From positions 1-64,000 of the forward strand of contig NZ_WHNP01000042.1 of NCBI RefSeq assembly GCF_009362735.1: 64,000 nt of DNA. The letters run 5' to 3'. Origin of the DNA: Paraburkholderia franconis. GTDB lineage: Bacteria > Pseudomonadota > Gammaproteobacteria > Burkholderiales > Burkholderiaceae. The notes beneath the pieces are model-generated. The model did not search any database, had not been told where the DNA came from, and saw only the letters and a list, made by a program, of their open reading frames with translations. The translations under genes and the position numbers were made by a program. Shown here in pieces: positions 8,343 to 16,372 of this stretch; positions within the stretch are counted from its first letter, which is position 1, and each line of letters starts with the position of its first letter.

Positions 8343-9635
8343 ATGGATTCGACCGTCATCGATGAAGGCGTACCCCGCCCCGACGCCAGGCCAATGCGGC
8401 GTCTGATTGTCGCGACGAGTATCGGCAACGCACTCGAATGGTTCGACTTCGCGGCATACGGCTTCTTCGCCGTCACACTGTCGAAGCTGTTTTTTCCCGC
8501 GCACGACGAGACCGTCTCCCTGCTGATGACGTTCGGCACCTTCGGTCTCTCCTATGTGTTCCGGCCGCTCGGTGCGTTGTTGCTCGGACGTTATGCGGAC
8601 CGTCGCGGACGCAAGGCGGCGCTGCTCGTGTCGCTTGCATTGACGACAATCGGCACGCTCATCTGCGCGGTCATTCCGACGTATGCACAAATCGGCCTTG
8701 CCGCGCCTGTCGGCCTGATGACAGCACGCATTCTCATCTCCTTCTCGACGGGCGGCGAGTTCGGCAGCGGCACCGCACTGATGATCGAGCAGAAGAGCAA
8801 GCGCAAGGCATTCCTCGCGAGCTGGCAGTTCTCGAGCCAGGGCATGAGCACCGTTCTCGCGTCGTGCACGGGGCTCGCGCTCAGCACACAACTGTCGCCC
8901 GAGCAGATCGAATCGTGGGGATGGCGCGCGCCTTTCATCTTCGGCTTGCTGGTCGCGCCCGTGGGTCTTTATATCCGCAAGCATATCGACGACACACTGC
9001 CGGATGCCGCTACCCGCGCAAAGCGCAACGCCCCCGTGCGCGAACTGCTCGCGCACAGTAAGGGCCGCATCCTGCTGGCCGCGGGCATCATGGCCGTGTC
9101 GACGGCCGCGAGCTATCTGATGATCCTCTACATGCCGACCTATGCAGTGAAGCAATTGCACTTGCCGGCATCGACGGGCTTCGCCGCGACGGTTGTGACG
9201 GGCGCAATCCTGATGATCTTCACGCCGCTCATGGGCCATCTCGCGGATCGCTACGGACGCAGCCGCATGATGGTGATCTCGGCCGTGGTTACGCTCGTTA
9301 CGATCTATCCGTGCTTTGCGTGGCTGCTGTCGAGCCCGTCGTTCTCCGTGTTGATGGCGATCATGGTGCTGGCCGGCGCGTTGAAGGCCATCTACTTCGG
9401 TCCGCTCGCTGCCGTGCTCTCGTCGCTCTTCCCGACCAGCGTGCGCAGCACGGGTCTGGGATTCAGCTACAACATCGGCGTCATGGTGTTCGGCGGATTC
9501 ACGCCTTGGCTCGTGACCGCGATGATCGGCGCGACGCACAATCCGCTGTCACCCGCGTTCTACCTGATGGCGTGCGCTGTGTTGAGCCTCGCATGCGTCG
9601 TGGTCTATCACAACAAGCTCGTCAAGCACATCTGA
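8343..9635 (+). CDS. MFS transporter, metabolite:H+ symporter (MHS) type
   Basis: Inner-membrane permease of the MHS branch of MFS (KgtP/ProP/CitH-like). Diagnostic features are IGNALEWFDFAAYG in TM1, RPLGALLLGRYADRRGRK between TM2 and TM3, and HLADRYGRSR after TM8. Twelve hydrophobic segments can be traced. Start set at ATG-8343 (MDSTVIDEG), giving 430 aa; an in-frame ATG at 8262 would overlap the M20 gene. MHS members carry carboxylates, betaines or amino-acid derivatives, so it likely imports the operon's substrate. The next gene starts 3 nt after its stop. Confidence 0.9.
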   Translation: MDSTVIDEGVPRPDARPMRRLIVATSIGNALEWFDFAAYGFFAVTLSKLFFPAHDETVSLLMTFGTFGLSYVFRPLGALLLGRYADRRGRKAALLVSLALTTIGTLICAVIPTYAQIGLAAPVGLMTARILISFSTGGEFGSGTALMIEQKSKRKAFLASWQFSSQGMSTVLASCTGLALSTQLSPEQIESWGWRAPFIFGLLVAPVGLYIRKHIDDTLPDAATRAKRNAPVRELLAHSKGRILLAAGIMAVSTAASYLMILYMPTYAVKQLHLPASTGFAATVVTGAILMIFTPLMGHLADRYGRSRMMVISAVVTLVTIYPCFAWLLSSPSFSVLMAIMVLAGALKAIYFGPLAAVLSSLFPTSVRSTGLGFSYNIGVMVFGGFTPWLVTAMIGATHNPLSPAFYLMACAVLSLACVVVYHNKLVKHI

Positions 9636-9638
9636 GCC

Positions 9639-10772
9639 ATGAACCATCTCACCAACGATTTCAGCGGCTGGCTGATGTATCACTCGGTCGGCGTGTATCC
9701 GGGCCATCGCGAAGCGATGACGGCAGCGCTCGCGAATTTTGCCGCAACGTGGTGCGCGCCAGACGACACGCGCTGGGACGCCGCGCTTGCCGCACGCGCG
9801 CAGCTGCTTTCCGACTGGGCCGCGCTGATCGGTACGCAAGACGCGAACGTGTTTGGCGCGCAAAACGTCACCGATGCCTTTGCCCGCTATCTCGACGGCC
9901 TCGCTGACGACGTGCTGCGCAATCGCACCGTGCTCGTCGCGGCGGATTGCTTCCCGAGCCTCCATTTCCTGCTGTCGGGCCTTGCACAGCGACGCGGCTT
10001 CACGCTGCGTACCGTGCCCGTACGCCAGGGGGAAAGCTATGTGCGCGACGAAGACTTCATCGACGCATGGACCGGCGATGTCGCGCTGGCGCTCGTGACA
10101 TGGATATCGTCGCTGACATCGAAGCGCGTGACTCTTGCCGCGATGTGCGAGCAGGCGCGCCGGCGCGGCAGCCTCGCGGCGCTCGATGTCACGCAGGACA
10201 TCGGCATCCTGCCGTTCGATCTGAACGACACGCCCTTCGACTTCGTCTGCGGGTCGACGCTCAAATGGCTGTGCGGCGCGCCGGGGACCGGCCTGGGCTA
10301 TATCGCGCCGCATGCGCTCGAAGCGGGCACGACCCCTGCCGTGCGCGGCTGGTTCAGCCAGGAAGATCCGTTCAACTGGAACATCGACGCCTTCACCTAT
10401 GCATCCGACGCGCGCCGCTTCGATACAGGCACGCCTTCGGTGCTGCCTTTCGTCGCGTCGCAGCCGGGAATGTCATGGATGCGCGCGCAGCCTGCAGGCA
10501 GCGCGCGGGCGCACAATCTCGCGCTGTGCCACGAACTGATCGCACTCGTCGACGACAAAGGTTATCGCCTGCTCTCCCCGCGCGCCGATGACGAACGCGG
10601 CGCGAGCATCATGGCCGAAGTCCCCGCTCATCTCGATGCCGCGAAGATCGTCGTGCAACTGAAGGACGCGGGCCTCTTCGTCGATTCGCGCAGTCGCACG
10701 CTGCGCTTGTCGCCGGGCATCTGCACGACCCGCGCGGGACTCGACAGGCTCGCGCGATGTCTGCCGCGATGA
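9639..10772 (+). CDS. Kynureninase-like PLP enzyme (aminotransferase class V fold)
   Basis: Fold-type I PLP enzyme of the class V aminotransferase/kynureninase/cysteine desulfurase group, 377 aa. The Schiff-base Lys209 sits in GSTLKWLCGAPGTG and the pyridine-binding Asp183 in LDVTQDIG. The Trp-Leu-Cys-Gly-Ala-Pro context after the Lys resembles kynureninase-like proteins. Other kynurenine-pathway genes are absent here, so it may act on another amino acid released by the M20 hydrolase. It is tightly spaced behind the MFS gene; 123 nt without recognisable features separate it from the next gene. Confidence 0.8.
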   Translation: MNHLTNDFSGWLMYHSVGVYPGHREAMTAALANFAATWCAPDDTRWDAALAARAQLLSDWAALIGTQDANVFGAQNVTDAFARYLDGLADDVLRNRTVLVAADCFPSLHFLLSGLAQRRGFTLRTVPVRQGESYVRDEDFIDAWTGDVALALVTWISSLTSKRVTLAAMCEQARRRGSLAALDVTQDIGILPFDLNDTPFDFVCGSTLKWLCGAPGTGLGYIAPHALEAGTTPAVRGWFSQEDPFNWNIDAFTYASDARRFDTGTPSVLPFVASQPGMSWMRAQPAGSARAHNLALCHELIALVDDKGYRLLSPRADDERGASIMAEVPAHLDAAKIVVQLKDAGLFVDSRSRTLRLSPGICTTRAGLDRLARCLPR

Positions 10773-10895
10773 TCGCGGGCGATAACTTCTCGCGCGCGCC
10801 GCGGCGCATGGGAATCGCCTGCGTGCTGACAGGGCCGCCGGTATGCGCGAAGACGACGCGTCACCGCTTCCCTTTCATCATCGATATGACTTCCC

Positions 10896-12020
10896 ATGAA
10901 CACTTCTTCCAGTACTTCCGCACCGACTGACGCAGCGATCGACGGCGTGCGAGGCATTCTCGTATCCATGCCCTGCACCGATCTTGCCGCTACGATGCAG
11001 TTCTTCATCACGCGCCTGGGCTTCCGGCTCGACGCGATCTTCCCCGCAGACGGCCCGCGCACCGCGATCCTTTCTCGCGACGGTTTCAAACTGCGACTCG
11101 GCCTCGATATACGCGACGGCATCAAGACGCTGGACGTCCTCTGCGACGACCCTTCGCAAGTGCCCGGCGAAACGCGGGATCTGATCGCGCCGAATGGCGT
11201 CACCATTCGTCTCGTTCATGCCAATCCACCGATGGTGCTGCCGCCGACGCGCCAGCAACTCGTGCTCGCCCGGGCAAACCACGATGCACACTGGAGCGTC
11301 GGACGCGCGGGCATGCGCTATCGCGATCTCCTGCCCGAACGACATGGCGGCGCGTTCATCGCCTCGCACATCCGCATTCTCGATGCCGGACCCGTGCCCG
11401 ATTACGTGCACTTCCACAAGATCCGCTTTCAGACCATCTTCTGCCGCAAGGGCTGGGTGCGTCTCGTCTACGAAGGGCAAGGCGATCCATTCATGCTCGA
11501 AGCGGGCGATTGCGTGCTTCAACCGCCCGAGATCCGTCATCGCGTGCTGGAATGTTCGGCGGGTGCGGAGGTGATCGAACTCGGCAGCCCCGCCGAACAC
11601 ATCACGATGGCCGATCACGACATGGCGCTGCCCTCGCCTGTCTATGATCCAGACCATGAATTCAATGGTCAGCGCTTCGTACGGCATGTCGCAAAGCATG
11701 CGGTGTGGGAAGCGTGGAAATCACCGGGTTTCGTCGTGACGGACACAGGCATCGGCGCGGCGACGAAGGGACTCGCGGGCGTGCGCGTGGTTCGCCCGCA
11801 GGGCGAGGGACAGGAAGCCTTGCGCATGCACGATACAGAGTTCTGCTTCTTCTTCGTGCTCGCGGGCAGTCTCGACGTCGTGCACGGCGATGAGCAATGG
11901 CGTCTCTGTGCGGACGACAGCATCGCGATCCCGGGCATGCTTCCTTACGCGTTCAAGCATTGCAGCGCGGATCTGGAACTGCTCGAAGTGACCTTGCCGG
12001 CCGATTTCTCACTCTCATGA
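10896..12020 (+). CDS. VOC (glyoxalase)-double cupin fusion protein
   Basis: 374 aa in three parts. Residues about 18-110 resemble a VOC/glyoxalase domain (MPCTDLAATMQFFITRLGF start, Arg-Leu-Val-His end). Residues about 160-230 form a cupin with the metal-type pattern HFHK...H (VHFHKIRF, IRHRV). Residues about 290-370 form a second cupin (MHDTEFCFFFVLAGSL, YAFKH). The combination suggests a non-haem metal dioxygenase, isomerase or small-molecule sensor, but I do not recognise a characterised relative. No strong ribosome-binding site precedes the ATG, so the start is somewhat uncertain. It sits mid-operon, 10 nt before the SDR gene. Confidence 0.7.
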   Translation: MNTSSSTSAPTDAAIDGVRGILVSMPCTDLAATMQFFITRLGFRLDAIFPADGPRTAILSRDGFKLRLGLDIRDGIKTLDVLCDDPSQVPGETRDLIAPNGVTIRLVHANPPMVLPPTRQQLVLARANHDAHWSVGRAGMRYRDLLPERHGGAFIASHIRILDAGPVPDYVHFHKIRFQTIFCRKGWVRLVYEGQGDPFMLEAGDCVLQPPEIRHRVLECSAGAEVIELGSPAEHITMADHDMALPSPVYDPDHEFNGQRFVRHVAKHAVWEAWKSPGFVVTDTGIGAATKGLAGVRVVRPQGEGQEALRMHDTEFCFFFVLAGSLDVVHGDEQWRLCADDSIAIPGMLPYAFKHCSADLELLEVTLPADFSLS

Positions 12021-12030
12021 CCCGCCGCTC

Positions 12031-12744
12031 ATGATCGATCACAACACTGTCGCCTTCGTTTCGGGCGCGAATCGCGGGCTCGGCGCGCAGTTTGTCGCGC
12101 GCTTGCTCGCGCGCGGCGCGGGCAAGGTCTATGCCGCATCGCGCGCCCGTCATGTCGATATCGACGACGCCCGCGTGGTTCCCGTCACGCTCGACATCAC
12201 CGACGACGAGTGCGTGACTCATGCCGCGCGCCTCGCCGCGGATACCACGTTGCTCATCAACAATGCGGGCGTGAACCGTCACTCGTCGTTTCTCGCGCCG
12301 CTGAACATCGATGATGCACGCGCCGAAATGGACGTCAACTTCTTCGGCACGCTGCGCATGGCACGCGCGTTCGCGCCGATGCTCATCGACAGGCGCGGTG
12401 CAATGATCAACGTGCTGTCGATCCTCGCGCGCGTGAGCCTTCCCGCGATGGGCTCGCTATGCGCATCGAAGGCGGCGGCGTTGCGACTCACCGAATCGCT
12501 GCGTGCGGAGCTCGGGCCGCACGGCGTGCGTGTGTTGGCGGCGCTGCCCGGTGCGATCGACACTGACATGAGCCGCGATTTCGAAGGCCCGAAGCTCGAT
12601 CCCGCCGATACCGCCGATGCGGCGCTCGATGCCTTGGCAGGCATGGCAGGCGAGGCCTATATCGGCGCGATGGCGCACGGACTCGCGCAAGGTCTCGCGC
12701 TGGATCGTGCCGCCACGCACGCGCAACTTCTCTCAACACCCTGA
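12031..12744 (+). CDS. SDR-family protein lacking the catalytic tyrosine
   Basis: Short-chain dehydrogenase/reductase fold, 237 aa. The cofactor motif GANRGLG (12-18), the NNAG motif (77-80) and Ser130 are present. The active-site YxxxK is changed: the segment reads GSLCASKAA, with Leu143 where Tyr is expected and Lys147 retained. Without Tyr it may be a poor oxidoreductase or may catalyse another reaction such as a hydration or aldol step. It is in the operon, 10 nt after the VOC-cupin gene and 13 nt before the hydrolase gene. Confidence 0.85.
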   Translation: MIDHNTVAFVSGANRGLGAQFVARLLARGAGKVYAASRARHVDIDDARVVPVTLDITDDECVTHAARLAADTTLLINNAGVNRHSSFLAPLNIDDARAEMDVNFFGTLRMARAFAPMLIDRRGAMINVLSILARVSLPAMGSLCASKAAALRLTESLRAELGPHGVRVLAALPGAIDTDMSRDFEGPKLDPADTADAALDALAGMAGEAYIGAMAHGLAQGLALDRAATHAQLLSTP

Positions 12745-12757
12745 GACGGATAACGAC

Positions 12758-13993
12758 ATGGGCTCTTACATCGACATCGACAGTCACGACGGCAAGCACT
12801 TTCGCGCGTACCAGGCAGCGCCCGCGCACGGCTCGGGGCCAGGCCTTGTGCTATTGCAGGAGATTTTCGGCATCAACGGGTACATGCGCGCGATGGCGGA
12901 CCGCTTCGCCGAAGAAGGCTATGTGGTGCTCGTACCGGACCTGTTCTGGCGCATGAAACCAGGCGTCGAACTCGGCTACGGCGAGATGGATTTTCATCAG
13001 GCGCTCGGTTATAACGAGAGGCTCGATATCGATCTCGCGGTGCAAGACATCGGCTCGACGCTCAAAACTTTGCACGCACTGCCGATGCAGGCGGGCAAGG
13101 TCGGTACGATCGGCTATTGCCTCGGCGGAAAGCTCGCGATGCTGGCGGCCGCTCGACTGGATCTCGATTGCGCGGTGAGCTACTACGGCGTGGGGCTCGA
13201 CGCGTACATCGACGAAGTGCCGTCGATCCGCTGCCCGATGCTCTTTCACTTCGCGGGTGAAGATGCCTTCTGTCCGCAAGATACACGCGAACGACTGCTC
13301 GCCGCTTTCGCTGACAACCCGCAAACGAAAGCGCATGTGTACCCCGGCTGCGATCACGCCTTCGCCACGCCGGAGCGCGCTCACTATGACAAGCCCGCCG
13401 CGACGATGGCCTATTCGCGCACCATCGCGCTCTTGCGAAGCGTGCTCGGTCCGATTCATGATCTGAACAACTTGTGGGAGCGCCACTGCTACTACGAATT
13501 CGCGACGCGCGACGTCGACGCCGTCATGCCGACGATGGTCGGCGAGCCGTACGTCAATCACGTCCCGACGATGACGGGCGGCGTCGGACATGACGAGTTG
13601 AAGCGCTTCTATCGCTATCACTTTGTCAATTCGAATCCCGAGGACACAAAGCTCATTCCGATATCGCGCACCATCGGCGCGGACCGCATCGTCGACGAAT
13701 TCGTATTCTGCGCAACGCACGATCGGGAGATTGACTGGCTGCTGCCTAGCGTCGCGCCGACGGGTAAGTACTTCGAGGTACCGATGCTTGCCGTCGTGTG
13801 CTTTCGCGGCGACAAGCTCTATAACGAGCACATCTACTGGGATCAGGCTTCCGTGCTCGTGCAGATCGGCGTGCTCGATCCGAGCGGATTGCCCGTCGCG
13901 GGCATTCAGACGGCCAGGAAGATGATCGACGAAACGCTGCCCACCAATAGGCTGATGCGGAACTGGGCGTCGAGCGAGGGCAAGCCGATCTGA
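12758..13993 (+). CDS. Dienelactone hydrolase-SnoaL-like fusion
   Basis: 411-aa protein starting at ATG-12758. Residues 1-230 are an alpha/beta hydrolase of the dienelactone hydrolase family with the Cys-His-Asp triad: Cys121 (GYCLGG), Asp169 (GEDAF) and His200 (CDHAF), plus Glu35 (LQEIFG) that primes the Cys in known DLHs. Residues about 235-411 resemble a SnoaL/ketosteroid-isomerase-like alpha+beta barrel. The first domain would open a lactone or ester; the second might act on the product or form a dimer. Last gene of the operon, followed by a strong terminator. Fusion confirmed only by reading. Confidence 0.82.
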   Translation: MGSYIDIDSHDGKHFRAYQAAPAHGSGPGLVLLQEIFGINGYMRAMADRFAEEGYVVLVPDLFWRMKPGVELGYGEMDFHQALGYNERLDIDLAVQDIGSTLKTLHALPMQAGKVGTIGYCLGGKLAMLAAARLDLDCAVSYYGVGLDAYIDEVPSIRCPMLFHFAGEDAFCPQDTRERLLAAFADNPQTKAHVYPGCDHAFATPERAHYDKPAATMAYSRTIALLRSVLGPIHDLNNLWERHCYYEFATRDVDAVMPTMVGEPYVNHVPTMTGGVGHDELKRFYRYHFVNSNPEDTKLIPISRTIGADRIVDEFVFCATHDREIDWLLPSVAPTGKYFEVPMLAVVCFRGDKLYNEHIYWDQASVLVQIGVLDPSGLPVAGIQTARKMIDETLPTNRLMRNWASSEGKPI

Positions 13994-14019
13994 ACTGACG
14001 TTTGGAGTCGTTTTGAGGA

Positions 14020-14053
14020 AGCGCGATGCCCGGATTCGGCATCGCGCTTTTTC
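14020..14053 (+). terminator. Rho-independent terminator
   Basis: A perfect 11-bp stem, AGCGCGATGCC (14020-14030) with GGCATCGCGCT (14038-14048), closes a 7-nt loop and runs into TTTTT. It lies 27 nt after the stop of the DLH fusion and ends the six-gene operon before the porin. Confidence 0.9.
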
Positions 14054-14076
14054 TATTCGCAGACAGGAAAGAAGCC

Positions 14077-14122
14077 TTGCGATTCTCGCAAACCCAGCTT
14101 GATAGATTGCGAATACAAGAAT
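14077..14122 (+). promoter_or_regulatory. Porin upstream region with two dyads shared with the M20 operon
   Basis: A perfect hyphenated palindrome TTGCGA-TTC-TCGCAA (14077-14091) is followed by AGATTGCGAATACAAGAA (14104-14121), nearly the same as the element at 6824-6841. Both contain the TTGCGA half. The arrangement suggests that the regulator controlling the M20 operon also controls the porin. Confidence 0.5.
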
Positions 14123-14208
14123 TTTTTCGTGTGGGTAATGTGGCATGAAGAGTCGACGCTGCATACACTCCATCACCGATAGGTTCTCAACAAATCCATT
14201 ACTTCGTC

Positions 14209-15390
14209 ATGCCAATGAAGATCAAGACAATATCGGCTGTCGCCATTTTCGCTGCCTGCGGCGTTGCGCAAGCGAATACCAGTTCCGTCACGCTGTACGG
14301 ACTCATCGACTACGGCGTGAACTACCAGAGCAACGCCGGAGGCGGACGCGTGTTCGGCGGCGCGAGTGGCATCATGCAGGGCTCACGCTGGGGCTTCAAG
14401 GGTGTCGAGGACCTGGGCGGCGGCCTGTCGGCGATCTTTCAGCTCGAGAACGGCTTCGATCTCGGCAAAGGCTCCGCCTTGCAGGGCGGCTTGTTGTTCG
14501 GGCGCCAGGCGTACATGGGGCTGTCGAGCAAGACGTATGGCACGTTGACACTGGGACGTCAGTACGATTCGCTCGTGACTTTCGTCGAATCCCGCATGAA
14601 TTCGGCGAACTATGGCGGCGGCACCACTGCGCATCCCGGCGATCTCGACAACCTCAACAATAGCAAGCGCGTAAACAACTCGGTGAAGTACACGAGCCCG
14701 AGCCTTGGCGGCTTCACCGTGGGCGGCGTGTACGGCTTCGGCGGGCAGGCAGGCGATTTCGCGCGCAATCAGATCTGGTCGGTCGGTGCAGGCTACGAAT
14801 ATGGCAGCTTCTCGGCGGGCGCGGCCTTCATGGACGTGAGAAACCCGAATCAATCGTTCTTTACGGCAACGCCCACGAACGTTGCGGGTACGAACGTCAA
14901 CAATATGACGGCAAGCCCGGTCTACAGCGGATACGCTTCAGCGCATACGTATCAGGCCGTCGCGGTCGCCGGCAACTATATCCTCGGCCCGGCTACGTTG
15001 GGTCTCGTCTACAGCAACGTGCAATTCAAGGATCTCGGCGATGCATCGTCCGGCTCCAATCCCCTCAAACTGACGGGCACCGCGAAGTTCAATACTGGCG
15101 AATTCAACCTCACCTATTTCTGGACACCGGCTCTGGCGAGCGAATTCGTCTATAGCTACACGCACGGCTCGGGAGCGGGACCGATCGGCAGCTCGGAATA
15201 CAACACGATTTCGCTGTCGCTCGACTATTACCTCTCGAAGCGCACGGACGTGTATGTAATCAGCAGCACGCAATTCGCAAGCGGCACAGACTCCACAGGC
15301 CACGCGGCGCGAGCGACACTCAATGCGCTGACGGCATCATCGACCAACCGGCAGACTTTCGTTCAGATAGGGATTCGACACAAGTTCTGA
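14209..15390 (+). CDS. Outer-membrane porin (Burkholderia OmpC-like, trimeric 16-strand)
   Basis: 393-aa precursor with a Sec signal peptide: KIKT, a hydrophobic stretch, then cleavage after AQA before NTSSVTLYGLIDYG. The SSVTLYGLID start, the GGRVFGGASGIMQGSRWGFKG loop, the LGRQYDS segment and the terminal aromatic motif (IGIRHKF, ending in Phe) are typical of beta-proteobacterial general porins. ATG-14215 is an equally plausible start, two codons downstream of 14209. It would let small hydrophilic solutes into the periplasm; the shared upstream motif links it to the adjacent catabolic operon. Confidence 0.92.
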   Translation: MPMKIKTISAVAIFAACGVAQANTSSVTLYGLIDYGVNYQSNAGGGRVFGGASGIMQGSRWGFKGVEDLGGGLSAIFQLENGFDLGKGSALQGGLLFGRQAYMGLSSKTYGTLTLGRQYDSLVTFVESRMNSANYGGGTTAHPGDLDNLNNSKRVNNSVKYTSPSLGGFTVGGVYGFGGQAGDFARNQIWSVGAGYEYGSFSAGAAFMDVRNPNQSFFTATPTNVAGTNVNNMTASPVYSGYASAHTYQAVAVAGNYILGPATLGLVYSNVQFKDLGDASSGSNPLKLTGTAKFNTGEFNLTYFWTPALASEFVYSYTHGSGAGPIGSSEYNTISLSLDYYLSKRTDVYVISSTQFASGTDSTGHAARATLNALTASSTNRQTFVQIGIRHKF

Positions 15391-15820
15391 GTCCGCAGAC
15401 CGCCGCGACGCGATCTGCGGAGCGTCGGTAGAGGAGCGTCCTGGGCAAGCCGTTGAGCCACGATAGTTGTGTAAATCCGGGGACCGAGGCGGTTCAGAAC
15501 GCGGAAGGCCACATGGAGCGGCGCGCAAGCGCGAGCGTCCTGACGACACGGCGTGGTCAAAAACCCTGGCACGCACGCTCTTTGCGCGAGAACAACCGGA
15601 TTTCTGATCTGGCCAGTTGCACTGTGAACTGGGGCCGCATCGGGAAGATAAGGAGCCGTAGTCCAGGAGGACGGGCGGAAGAAGTCAGACTCCGCCATAG
15701 TGTGGGTATGGGCAGTGCGTTGTTCAGCCCGGAGGTACGGTGCTGTATCGGAACGCCTCGCGGGCCGAGGAAGGTAGCCGCCAAGGCCGGGCAACGCGTT
15801 ACCGTACTGCCCCGCCCTCG
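15391..15820. other. Unexplained GC-rich intergenic region
   Basis: No gene recognised. Both strands stay open over several hundred bases (e.g. plus 15453-15824, minus 15363-15869), but the predicted peptides look like Arg/Pro/Ala-rich shadow translations without a family. The purine-rich, structured look on the plus strand faintly recalls the RNA portion of a group II intron, but no reverse transcriptase, 5' GUGYG start or domain V is visible. Confidence 0.3.
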
Positions 15821-16162
15821 TTAAACGCGGGGCTTCCGCGCACGCCTTTGCTGGAAATAGCAAATGCATTCCCGCACAGCGCTAAAGCCCAATGTCGCAA
15901 CGACTTCCTGGCGATGCGCGTCTCCACACACCAAGACCACAAGCGCGCCCACAATCAGGAACACGACGAACAGTCCAAGGAACAGGCACAGCTACATACG
16001 AACCCTGAGTTTCGGCGAAGAAAGCAACTGGCTCCGCAGGCGCAACTGGCTAAGCGCGATGACGAGGTAGACCAGCAAGGCAATCGCCCTTGTCGTCGAC
16101 AGCCATGACTCGAAGACGTACTTCGGTGCCAGGTTGTTGGCCGCGCAGCCAGCGAAAGCTGG
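15821..16162 (-). pseudogene. C-terminal remnant of a GABA/amino-acid permease (APC superfamily)
   Basis: On the minus strand from 16162 one frame reads NNLAPKYVFESWLS, then AIALLVYLVIALSQLRLR, then after a TAG the hydrophobic LFLGLFVVFLIVGALVV and HRQEVVATLG. This matches the last two membrane helices and the cytoplasmic linker of GabP-like permeases, where the linker normally continues LRVRMW; the Trp codon is now TAG. The N-terminal ~350 residues are missing. The frame ends at TAA 15821. A dead fragment marking loss of an amino-acid transporter next to the amino-acid operon. Confidence 0.7.
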
Positions 16163-16372
16163 CCATGTCCATCCCCGAGCGTCCCACTGCGTTCAGCCAG
16201 GTCAGAGGCCTCATAAAACAGCGGTTCGCTCATCGCATCGCATACGACGCGAAACCTGCTGTTCGGATACCTGCCGCGGCTTCGCCGCGACGTAGACTCT
16301 GTCGAGTCTCGTCCATGTCTTCTCCCGGATCTTGTGACAGTGCAATTCGATTGCGATGCACATGGCAACGGG

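Noticed and set aside
8205..9539. 444-aa open frame on the minus strand
   Set aside because: It lies antisense to the MFS gene and is rich in His, Arg and Glu from mirrored codon bias; no family motif. Shadow frame.
12851..14176. 441-aa minus-strand open frame
   Set aside because: Antisense to the DLH fusion and its terminator; no recognisable domain, and the sense gene has all catalytic residues.
15453..15824. Possible group II intron or small protein gene
   Set aside because: Peptide resembles no family, and no reverse transcriptase, domain V or intron ends could be seen; kept only as an unexplained region.
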